Shown in pieces: positions 6,855 through 11,706 of a stretch of 11,706 bases of DNA. The stretch spans positions 1 through 11,706 of the forward strand of contig JADFVG010000059.1 of the NCBI GenBank assembly GCA_015222405.1, read 5' to 3'. The stretch is from Chloroflexota bacterium (GTDB lineage: Bacteria > Chloroflexota > Dehalococcoidia > E44-bin15). Under the pieces are notes generated by a model that was not told the origin of the DNA, ran no database searches, and worked only from the letters and a program-made list of their open reading frames with translations. The position numbers were made by a program, and so were the translations under genes. Position 1 is the stretch's first letter, and every line of letters begins with the position of its first letter.

Positions 6855-7325
6855 TCACCATCGATAGTGGGCAAAGGCCCTATTCGCCTCCGCCATCCTA
6901 TGGGTATCCTCACGCCTTTTGACCGCCGCCCCCTGCCTCTGAAATGCATCCACAACCTCTGCCGCCAGCTTCTCGGTCATGGACTTTCCCCCTCGAGCCC
7001 TAGCTGAGCGCACCAGCCATCGCATTGCCAAGGAAGGGCCGCGGCCGGCTCTAACCTCCACCGGGACTTGATAGGTAGCACCACCAACGCGCCGTGGCTT
7101 AACCTCCAGAAGCGGGGTGGCGTTTTTGATCGCCTGTTCCAGAGCATCCACAGGATCCCTTGCAGCCCGTTCCTCAACGATCTTCAGTGCATCATAGACA
7201 ATTGCTTGAGCCAAGCTCTTCTTGCCCCCGATCATCATCCTATTGATCATCTTAGCCACAGTAACGCTCTGATACCGTGGATCGGGGGGGATTTGCCTTT
7301 TTGTTACTCGTCCTCTTCTCGGCAT
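6855..7325 (-). CDS. rpsG: Ribosomal protein S7
   Basis: S7 nucleates assembly of the 30S head and binds the 3' major domain of 16S rRNA near the E site. The protein is 156 aa, normal length, with the starting MPRRGRVTKRQIPPDPRYQS, MINRMMIGGKKSLAQ at 27-41, LEVKPRRVGGATYQVPVEV at 73-91 and the C-terminal EDTHRMAEANRAFAHYRW. The ATG at 7325 lies 12 bases after rpsL, preceded by GGAAGG that overlaps the rpsL end. The short rpsL-rpsG spacer leaves no room for the ~100-base intercistronic S7 regulatory site known from E. coli. Confidence 0.98.
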   Translation of the reverse strand: MPRRGRVTKRQIPPDPRYQSVTVAKMINRMMIGGKKSLAQAIVYDALKIVEERAARDPVDALEQAIKNATPLLEVKPRRVGGATYQVPVEVRAGRGPSLAMRWLVRSARARGGKSMTEKLAAEVVDAFQRQGAAVKRREDTHRMAEANRAFAHYRW

Positions 7326-7337
7326 CTTAGCCTTCCT

Positions 7338-7763
7338 TTACTCTGCCACGGAGCGCCTCGGCTGCTTGGTCCCGTACTTGCTGCGACCACGCTGCCTATT
7401 CTCCACCCCTTCCGAATCCAGGGCACCGCGAATAATGTGATAGCGCACCCCAGGTAAATCCTTCACCCGCCCCCCACGAATGAGAACCACAGAGTGCTCT
7501 TGGAGGGCATGCCCCTCCCCCGGGATATAGGCTGTCACCTCAATCCCATTGGTCAGCCGCACCCGCGCCACCTTGCGCAGCGCAGAATTGGGCTTCTTCG
7601 GCGTCACCGTCTTCACCTGGGTACATACCCCCCGCTTCTGCGGTGAGCGCCCCTGCCCTCCCCTATTCTTTAGGACATTATAGGTAATACCAAGTGCCGG
7701 TGCCTTGGTCTTCTTTTTCGCCTTTCTCCGCCCCTTGCGAATAAGCTGGCTAACGGTAGGCAT
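7338..7763 (-). CDS. rpsL: Ribosomal protein S12
   Basis: S12 lies at the decoding centre and controls accuracy; streptomycin resistance maps here. The protein is 141 aa, longer than the 124 aa of E. coli because of an extra N-terminal loop (about residues 25-39, between APAL and SPQKRGVC). The same kind of insertion is known in Bacillus. TPKKPNSALRK at 54-64 and GGRVKDLPGVRYH at 97-109 are conserved; Lys56 and Lys101 correspond to the streptomycin-sensitive lysines of E. coli, so the sequence looks drug-sensitive at these positions. The ATG at 7763 has GGGAGGGG three bases upstream. It is the first gene of the minus-strand operon. Confidence 0.98.
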   Translation of the reverse strand: MPTVSQLIRKGRRKAKKKTKAPALGITYNVLKNRGGQGRSPQKRGVCTQVKTVTPKKPNSALRKVARVRLTNGIEVTAYIPGEGHALQEHSVVLIRGGRVKDLPGVRYHIIRGALDSEGVENRQRGRSKYGTKQPRRSVAE

Positions 7764-7786
7764 TAACCCCTCCCAATCATAGTTAA

Positions 7787-7847
7787 AGGCCGAAAGACTT
7801 AAAGCTGAACCGGCATTGTCAGCCCGGCTTCCCAGGTCTTTCGACCT
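7787..7847 (-). promoter_or_regulatory. Structured 5' leader of the rpsL operon with two exclusive folds
   Basis: In the mRNA, bases 7847-7836 (AGGTCGAAAGAC) can pair with 7798-7787 (GTCTTTCGGCCT) over 12 pairs with one G-U, enclosing a second hairpin GCTGA/TCAGC (7823-7819 with 7808-7804). The same 5' arm can instead form a local hairpin AGGTC-GAAA-GACCT (7847-7834) capped by a GNRA tetraloop. The two folds cannot coexist. The region ends about 15 bases before the rpsL ribosome-binding site. It resembles a ribosomal-protein leader in layout, but no known leader family is recognised. Confidence 0.5.
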
Positions 7848-7875
7848 ATGTCCGGCTAGCTCAATGAGCGCTAAC

Positions 7876-7896
7876 TTAATAATTTATCATTATTAA
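7876..7896. repeat. AT-rich perfect inverted repeat over the rpsL -10 region
   Basis: TTAATAAT and ATTATTAA are perfect 8-bp arms with a 5-bp spacer. The repeat covers the -10 box, part of the spacer and almost reaches the predicted transcription start of the rpsL operon, a position suited to an operator. AT-rich palindromes can arise by chance, so an operator role is tentative. Confidence 0.45.
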
Positions 7897-7909
7897 ACCC
7901 ATCTGTCAA
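7881..7909 (-). promoter_or_regulatory. Promoter of the rpsL-rpsC ribosomal-protein operon
   Basis: On the minus strand a perfect -35 TTGACA (7909-7904) is followed by a 17-base spacer and TAAATT (7886-7881; 4 of 6 consensus bases). The predicted start is near 7874, giving a leader of about 110 nt before the rpsL ATG. An AT palindrome overlaps its -10 and spacer. Confidence 0.65.
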
Positions 7910-7922
7910 GCATGTCCTTGAC
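7905..7922. repeat. Palindrome shared by the two divergent -35 boxes
   Basis: GTCAAG-N6-CTTGAC is a perfect 6-6-6 inverted repeat containing most of the rpsL -35 box on one strand and most of the tlyA -35 box on the other. It could simply reflect two back-to-back -35 elements, or be a joint binding site. Confidence 0.5.
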
Positions 7923-7946
7923 GGTGGCCTCGGCGAGGCTTATCCT
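7918..7946 (+). promoter_or_regulatory. Putative tlyA promoter giving a near-leaderless transcript
   Basis: TTGACG (7918-7923), a 17-base spacer and TATCCT (7941-7946, 4 of 6) place the transcription start near 7953, only about three bases before the tlyA ATG at 7956. No standard Shine-Dalgarno precedes that ATG, in keeping with leaderless or near-leaderless translation. Confidence 0.45.
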
Positions 7947-7955
7947 AGAAACAGG

Positions 7956-8678
7956 ATGTCACACAGAATTGACCTCTTGCTTGTGGAAAAGGGGCTTGCC
8001 CCAAGCAAGGAGAAGGCTAGGGCTTTAATCATGGCAGGAGAGGTTCTGGCCAATGAAAAGGTTGTGGACAAACCGGGCACTATGGTGAGAGAGGATGCCA
8101 CCATTCGCCTCCTTGCGAAGCCTCCCTTCGTCAGCCGGGGTGGCATCAAGCTGGCCCACGCCCTGGATCAGTTCCATCTCGATGTCACTTCGCTGGTGGT
8201 CCTCGATGTCGGTGCCTCCACAGGGGGCTTCACCCACTGCTCGCTCAACCGGGGGGCGAGCCGGGTATATGCCGTCGATGTTAGCTATGGGCAACTGGAC
8301 TACCGTCTAAGGGTGGACCCTCGGGTGATGGTCATGGAACGGGTGAACGCTCGCTATCCCTTCTCCTTACCTGAAGCCGTTGACCTGGCCACCATAGACC
8401 TGTCCTTCATTTCCCTGGAGAAGGTGGTGCCCAATGTAGCTTCCTTGCTCAGGCAAGGGGGAAAGATAATCTGCCTGGTCAAGCCCCAGTTTGAGGCGGG
8501 ACGAAGTGAAGTGGGGAAAGGGGGAGTGGTTAAGGACTCCCTGGTTCATGCCCGCGTTATAGGACGCTTTATCTCCTGGGCCATCGAAAATGGATTCAGG
8601 ATCAGGGGTCTCACCCCATCGCCAATCGCGGGTGCTTCAGGGAACAGGGAGTTCTTCATCCTGCTCGAGATGGATTGA
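7956..8678 (+). CDS. tlyA: TlyA-type rRNA 2'-O-methyltransferase (hemolysin A family)
   Basis: The family methylates cytidine ribose in rRNA (23S C1920, and in some members also 16S C1409, E. coli numbering) with S-adenosylmethionine, affecting subunit joining and capreomycin sensitivity. The protein is 240 aa. An S4 RNA-binding domain occupies about 1-60 (RIDLLLVEKGLAPSKEKARA, then AGEVLANEKVVDKPG). An FtsJ-like methyltransferase fold follows, with SRGGIKL at 60-66, SAM motif DVGASTGGFT at 84-93, DLSF at 148-151 and VKPQFE at 175-180; the likely catalytic tetrad is Lys65, Asp148, Lys176 and Glu232. The compact N- and C-termini resemble the short class acting on 23S only, an inference. It is divergent from rpsL and first in its operon. 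The older name hemolysin does not imply haemolysis. Confidence 0.92.
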   Translation: MSHRIDLLLVEKGLAPSKEKARALIMAGEVLANEKVVDKPGTMVREDATIRLLAKPPFVSRGGIKLAHALDQFHLDVTSLVVLDVGASTGGFTHCSLNRGASRVYAVDVSYGQLDYRLRVDPRVMVMERVNARYPFSLPEAVDLATIDLSFISLEKVVPNVASLLRQGGKIICLVKPQFEAGRSEVGKGGVVKDSLVHARVIGRFISWAIENGFRIRGLTPSPIAGASGNREFFILLEMD

Positions 8679-8679
8679 G

Positions 8680-9447
8680 ATGAAAGAGAGGAGATTTTCT
8701 CTTGATGTCGAGGACGTTAGCATTCTGGGCCAGGCCTATATCCCGGAGCAGAAAGAGGCTTGCCCCACCCTCTTTCTGTGCCACGGTATCCCCCGGGGAA
8801 CCAGAGACGCCAACGATCCCGGCTATCCTTTGCTCGCCCGGAAATTCTGTGACGCCGGGTTTCTGACCCTGATATTCAACTTCAGGGGGACAGGGAATAG
8901 CGGGGGCAACTTCGATATCCTGGGCTGGACCAGGGACCTGGAAGCCGTCATCGATTATGCCTACAGTATGAAAGAGGTGGACAGAAAAAGGATCTTTCTG
9001 ATGGGTTTCAGCGGCGGTGCTGCTGTCTCCGTCTATGTAGCAGCCAAAGACCTCAGGGTCTCTTATCTAGCGACCTTCGCTTGCCCGGTCCAGTTCCATG
9101 GCTTCGAGGACCCGGAGAAGGCAAAGTCCTTAGTGCAGCACTTTCGCACCATCGGAATAATCAGGGACAGAGAGTTTCCACCATCACTTGAGCAGTGGCT
9201 TGACGGTTTCAGACAAGTTAGACCCATAGATGCGATAACAAGGATTTCCCCCAGACCTCTCCTCATCGTCCACGGCGCCAAGGATGATGTGGTGGAACAA
9301 GGCCAGGCGCAGGCGCTCTATAACCGCGCCGGGGAACCTAAACAGATGCTGATGGTTCAAGGGGCAGGTCATCGCCTTCGCCTTGAGGAAAAAGCGATGG
9401 CTGGCGCCCTAAAATGGCTCAGGACGCAAGCCTTCGACAGGGATTGA
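8680..9447 (+). CDS. Alpha/beta-hydrolase fold protein (serine hydrolase, substrate unknown)
   Basis: The protein is 255 aa, a single alpha/beta-hydrolase domain with no signal peptide, so probably cytoplasmic. Visible elements: oxyanion segment HGIPRG at 35-40, FNFRGTGNSGG at 67-76, nucleophile elbow GFSGG with Ser111, acid Asp202 or Asp203 in HGAKDD, and His231 in GAGHRL. The layout resembles the small dienelactone-hydrolase/peptidase S9-like esterases; the substrate cannot be told. The start chosen is ATG 8680, one base after the tlyA stop, because the in-frame extension to 8590 lies within tlyA and encodes an unrelated Ser-rich stretch. The ribosome-binding site is weak, so it probably relies on coupling with tlyA. 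Its stop lies inside the purF promoter. Confidence 0.85.
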   Translation: MKERRFSLDVEDVSILGQAYIPEQKEACPTLFLCHGIPRGTRDANDPGYPLLARKFCDAGFLTLIFNFRGTGNSGGNFDILGWTRDLEAVIDYAYSMKEVDRKRIFLMGFSGGAAVSVYVAAKDLRVSYLATFACPVQFHGFEDPEKAKSLVQHFRTIGIIRDREFPPSLEQWLDGFRQVRPIDAITRISPRPLLIVHGAKDDVVEQGQAQALYNRAGEPKQMLMVQGAGHRLRLEEKAMAGALKWLRTQAFDRD

Positions 9448-9472
9448 CCCCCATATGGGGAGGGAATATAAT
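9444..9472 (+). promoter_or_regulatory. Near-consensus promoter of purF-purM
   Basis: TTGACC (9444-9449), a spacer of exactly 17 bases and a perfect TATAAT (9467-9472) match 11 of 12 sigma-70-type positions. The -35 box overlaps the hydrolase TGA stop. The predicted start near 9479 leaves a leader of about 13 bases before the purF GTG, just enough for its AGAGG ribosome-binding site. Confidence 0.7.
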
Positions 9473-9478
9473 CGAACT

Positions 9479-9484
9479 AGAGGA
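9479..9484 (+). promoter_or_regulatory. Ribosome-binding site supporting the purF GTG start
   Basis: AGAGGA lies just downstream of the predicted transcription start and seven bases before GTG 9492. The in-frame ATG at 9414 has no such site and lies upstream of the promoter. Confidence 0.55.
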
Positions 9485-9491
9485 TGGAAAA

Positions 9492-10883
9492 GTGAAGGAG
9501 AGTTGTGCTCTTTTCGGCGTTTATGCCCCAGGTGAGGATGTAGCCAGGCTCACCTTCTTTGGTCTGTTTTCCCTCCAGCACCGCGGTCAGGAGAGCTCCG
9601 GGATCGCCACCGCCGATGGGGAAAGGATTCACGTCCATACCAAAATGGGGCTGGTGTCCCAGGTCTTTGATGAAGAGGTGCTTGGCCGCCTGTGGGGCAA
9701 TATCGCCATCGGCCACAATCGCTACTCCACCAGAGGCTCCAGCAGTCCCGCCAATGCCCAGCCCCTTGTGGTTTCAGGGCCAACAGGCAGGATTGCCCTG
9801 GGACACAACGGGAACATCGTCAATGCCGAGTATCTACGCCACGAACTGGAACGGAGGGGCTACCATTTCTCCACCGGAACCGACTCCGAGATCATCGCCA
9901 ATCTCATCCTGTCCTCAACGAGAAAGACCTGGCTGGAGAGGATCAAATACGCCATGAGGCGATTGGTGGGTGCCTATTCTCTGGTGCTCCTGACTGAGGA
10001 CACCCTGTTTGGGGTCCGAGACCCCCTGGGGGTTCGTCCCCTTTGCCTCGGCAGACTCGATGGCGGCTGGATTTTGGCTTCCGAAACCTGCGCCCTGGAC
10101 CACATCGGAGCCCGCTTCCTGCGCGAGGTCGAGCCCGGAGAGATACTAGCCATCAATTCCCAAGGCATGAAAAGCTACCACGAGAAGGGCAATAATAGGA
10201 GGGGGCTTTGCATCTTCGAATATATCTACTTTGCCCGCCCTGATAGCATAATCAACGGCAGGCGCCTCTATTCAGCGAGGCAGGCCATGGGCGCCAGGCT
10301 GGCCCAGGAATATCCCGTGGATGCTGACCTGGTGATCGGCATCCCCGACTCAGCAACAGCAGCAGGTATCGGCTACTCCACAAAGTCCGGCACCCCCTTC
10401 ATCGAGGGCCTGCTCAAGAACCGCTATGTGGGGCGCACCTTCATCGAGCCCGACCAGAGAATCAGGGAGCTGGGCGTCCAGCTCAAGTTCAACCCCATGC
10501 CTGAGATCATCGATGGCAAGCGCCTCGTCGTGGTCGACGATAGCATTGTGCGCGGCACCACCACACCCCATGTCGTCAGTTTGCTCAAGAATGCCGGGGC
10601 CAAGGAGGTCCATATGCGTATCTGCGCCCCACCTATACGCTACCCCTGCTTCTTCGGCGTGGACATGGCAACGCGCTGGGAGCTTATCGCCGCTCAAAAA
10701 GAGGTCCCCGAGATCGCCCAGTTCATCGGCGCCGACAGCCTTGGCTATCTTAGCATCGAGGGTCTCATCGAATCGGTAGCTCTGCCCAAGGAGCTCTTTT
10801 GCCTTGCCTGCTTCACCGGCGATTACCCTGTCCCGGTGCAGCTTGAGATGGAAAAACTCGCTTTGGAGCCTAAAGAGGAGTGA
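9492..10883 (+). CDS. purF: Amidophosphoribosyltransferase (glutamine PRPP amidotransferase)
   Basis: PurF makes 5-phosphoribosylamine from PRPP and glutamine, the first committed step of purine synthesis. From GTG 9492 the protein is 463 aa and begins MKESCALFGVY; Cys5 is the Ntn-hydrolase nucleophile, exposed after removal of a four-residue propeptide. QHRGQESSG and GHNGN are typical of the glutaminase domain (about 1-235). The transferase domain carries the PRPP loop VVVDDSIVRGTT at 346-357. Cys240 (LCIFEYIYFARPDS), Cys386 (YPCFFG) and Cys437/Cys440 (FCLAC) match the four ligands of the [4Fe-4S] cluster in the Bacillus-type enzyme. The frame is open to an ATG at 9414, but that adds a non-conserved stretch overlapping the hydrolase. 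purM follows after two bases. Confidence 0.95.
   Translation: MKESCALFGVYAPGEDVARLTFFGLFSLQHRGQESSGIATADGERIHVHTKMGLVSQVFDEEVLGRLWGNIAIGHNRYSTRGSSSPANAQPLVVSGPTGRIALGHNGNIVNAEYLRHELERRGYHFSTGTDSEIIANLILSSTRKTWLERIKYAMRRLVGAYSLVLLTEDTLFGVRDPLGVRPLCLGRLDGGWILASETCALDHIGARFLREVEPGEILAINSQGMKSYHEKGNNRRGLCIFEYIYFARPDSIINGRRLYSARQAMGARLAQEYPVDADLVIGIPDSATAAGIGYSTKSGTPFIEGLLKNRYVGRTFIEPDQRIRELGVQLKFNPMPEIIDGKRLVVVDDSIVRGTTTPHVVSLLKNAGAKEVHMRICAPPIRYPCFFGVDMATRWELIAAQKEVPEIAQFIGADSLGYLSIEGLIESVALPKELFCLACFTGDYPVPVQLEMEKLALEPKEE
10875..10880 (+). promoter_or_regulatory. Shine-Dalgarno site that fixes the purM TTG start
   Basis: GAGGAG in the last Glu codons of purF lies five bases before TTG 10886. 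No ATG or GTG suits the PurM N-terminus here. Confidence 0.7.
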
Positions 10884-10885
10884 CC

Positions 10886-11706
10886 TTGGCTGACGAGACC
10901 AGGCGAGCAAAGGAAACCTACCGTGCCGCTGGTGTCGATATCAACACTGCCAATGAAATAGTGAGATTTATTGGCAAGAAGGCACGTGCCACCTTCAGAC
11001 CTGAGGTCATCAGCGACCTCGGATTTTTCGGCGGGCTTTTTCAACTAGGAAGCTACGAGCAGCCCGTTCTCGTCTCCAGCACCGATGGCGTGGGGACCAA
11101 GATAAAGGTGGCCTGCGCCCTGGGGAGGCACGAGACCATCGGCATCGACTTGGTTCATCACTGCGTCAACGACATCCTCACCTGCGGTGCCGAACCCCTC
11201 TTCTTCCATGACTACATCGCCATGAGCAAGCTCCAGCCTGAGATCGTGGAAAGCATTGTCGATGGGATGGCCAGTGCCTTGAGCGAGGTGGGCTGTGCCC
11301 TCATCGGTGGCGAGACCGCGGAGATGCCCGGAATCTATTCCGAGGGGGAATACGATCTGGTGGGGTTCATCGTCGGCGTGGTGGAGAGGAAGGGCATCAT
11401 CGATGGCAAGGCGATAAAGAAAGGCGATGCCATCATCGGGCTGCCCCCCAGCGGCCTGCACACCAATGGCTATTCCCTGGTGCGAAAGATATTCTCCACC
11501 GAGCCCCAGAAGCTAAATGTTCTCTACCCCGAGCTTGGTCGCACCCTTGGAGATGAACTCCTCGAGCCCCATCGCTGTTATTATCCTATGCTTAAGCCCT
11601 CGATCCCGATGATTAAAGGCATAGCCCACATCACAGGAGGAGGCATAATAGGCAATCTACCTCGCATCCTCCCGAACGGTCTGGCAGCCCGGCTTGAGGC
11701 CAGGAG
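10886..11706 (+). CDS. purM: Phosphoribosylformylglycinamidine cyclo-ligase (AIR synthetase), partial, C-terminus beyond right edge
   Basis: PurM closes the imidazole ring of formylglycinamidine ribotide with ATP, giving aminoimidazole ribotide (fifth step of purine synthesis). The visible 273 codons, of about 340-350 usual, start at TTG 10886 and read M(TTG)ADETRRAKETYRAAGVDI. Family motifs: STDGVGTK at 65-72, CVNDILTCGAEPLFFHDY at 93-110, GGETAEMPG at 141-149, LPPSGLHTNGYSL at 186-198 and HITGGGIIGNLPRIL at 248-262. The start lies two bases after the purF stop with GAGGAG upstream, so the pair is co-transcribed and probably translationally coupled. The first in-frame ATG is beyond residue 110, deep in the fold, so TTG is the only sensible start. 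Confidence 0.95.
   Translation, partial: MADETRRAKETYRAAGVDINTANEIVRFIGKKARATFRPEVISDLGFFGGLFQLGSYEQPVLVSSTDGVGTKIKVACALGRHETIGIDLVHHCVNDILTCGAEPLFFHDYIAMSKLQPEIVESIVDGMASALSEVGCALIGGETAEMPGIYSEGEYDLVGFIVGVVERKGIIDGKAIKKGDAIIGLPPSGLHTNGYSLVRKIFSTEPQKLNVLYPELGRTLGDELLEPHRCYYPMLKPSIPMIKGIAHITGGGIIGNLPRILPNGLAARLEAR

Noticed and set aside
7364..7410. Unusual C-terminus of S12
   Set aside because: The region ends in a normal SKYGTK motif with a short basic tail, within family variation.
7647..7691. S12 loop insertion as a novelty
   Set aside because: A similar extra loop before SPQKRGVC is known in Bacillus S12, so it is a lineage feature rather than new.
8590..8679. A longer alpha/beta hydrolase starting within tlyA
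   Set aside because: The added residues are a Ser-rich out-of-frame reading of the tlyA 3' end; the hydrolase fold begins after ATG 8680.
9414..9491. purF starting at ATG 9414
   Set aside because: No ribosome-binding site, overlap with the hydrolase gene, and position upstream of a strong promoter; GTG 9492 gives the expected short propeptide before the catalytic Cys.
10350..10910. Long minus-strand open frame opposite purF
   Set aside because: It is a shadow of the purF coding frame; purF is fully supported by motifs on the plus strand.

Overview
The window looks like a bacterial chromosome of moderate to high GC. It holds a long minus-strand ribosomal-protein operon and, back to back with it, a plus-strand operon (tlyA, an alpha/beta hydrolase, purF, purM). 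The r-protein sequences, the S12 loop insertion, the direct fusion of the str and S10 gene blocks without tuf, and the frequent TTG/GTG starts fit a Chloroflexota bacterium, perhaps Dehalococcoidia. That placement is an inference from sequence feel and gene order, not from a search.

Minus strand, in transcription order: rpsL (S12), rpsG (S7), fusA (EF-G), rpsJ (S10), rplC (L3), a broken ABC-transporter relic, rplD (L4), rplW (L23), rplB (L2), rpsS (S19), rplV (L22) and rpsC (S3, cut by the left edge). Spacing is very tight: fusA/rpsJ and rplV/rpsC abut with no spacer, and the relic overlaps rplD by one base. Transcription probably starts at a TTGACA-17-TAAATT promoter near 7881-7909. This gives a leader of about 110 nt that can fold in two mutually exclusive ways, a candidate autoregulatory element.

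The main surprise lies between rplC and rplD. The start of a MacB/FtsX-type ABC permease (one base missing near codon 20) is fused in frame to the last ~50 codons of an ABC ATPase. The join coincides with a 7-bp perfect hairpin. The relic begins just after the rplC stop and ends on the rplD start, and its last codons carry the rplD ribosome-binding site. This looks like an ABC permease-ATPase gene pair that entered the S10 cluster, suffered an internal deletion, and now serves at most as a translational bridge.

Plus strand: tlyA encodes an rRNA 2'-O-methyltransferase and seems to be transcribed almost leaderless from a promoter whose -35 box is part of a palindrome shared with the rpsL promoter. 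An alpha/beta hydrolase of unknown substrate follows, one base after tlyA. purF and purM (purine biosynthesis; purM is cut by the right edge) have their own near-consensus promoter, TTGACC-17-TATAAT, overlapping the hydrolase stop codon. The window thus pairs ribosome and translation-factor genes with a ribosome-modifying enzyme and nucleotide synthesis. No tRNA, rRNA, CRISPR array, insertion sequence or intrinsic terminator was recognised.
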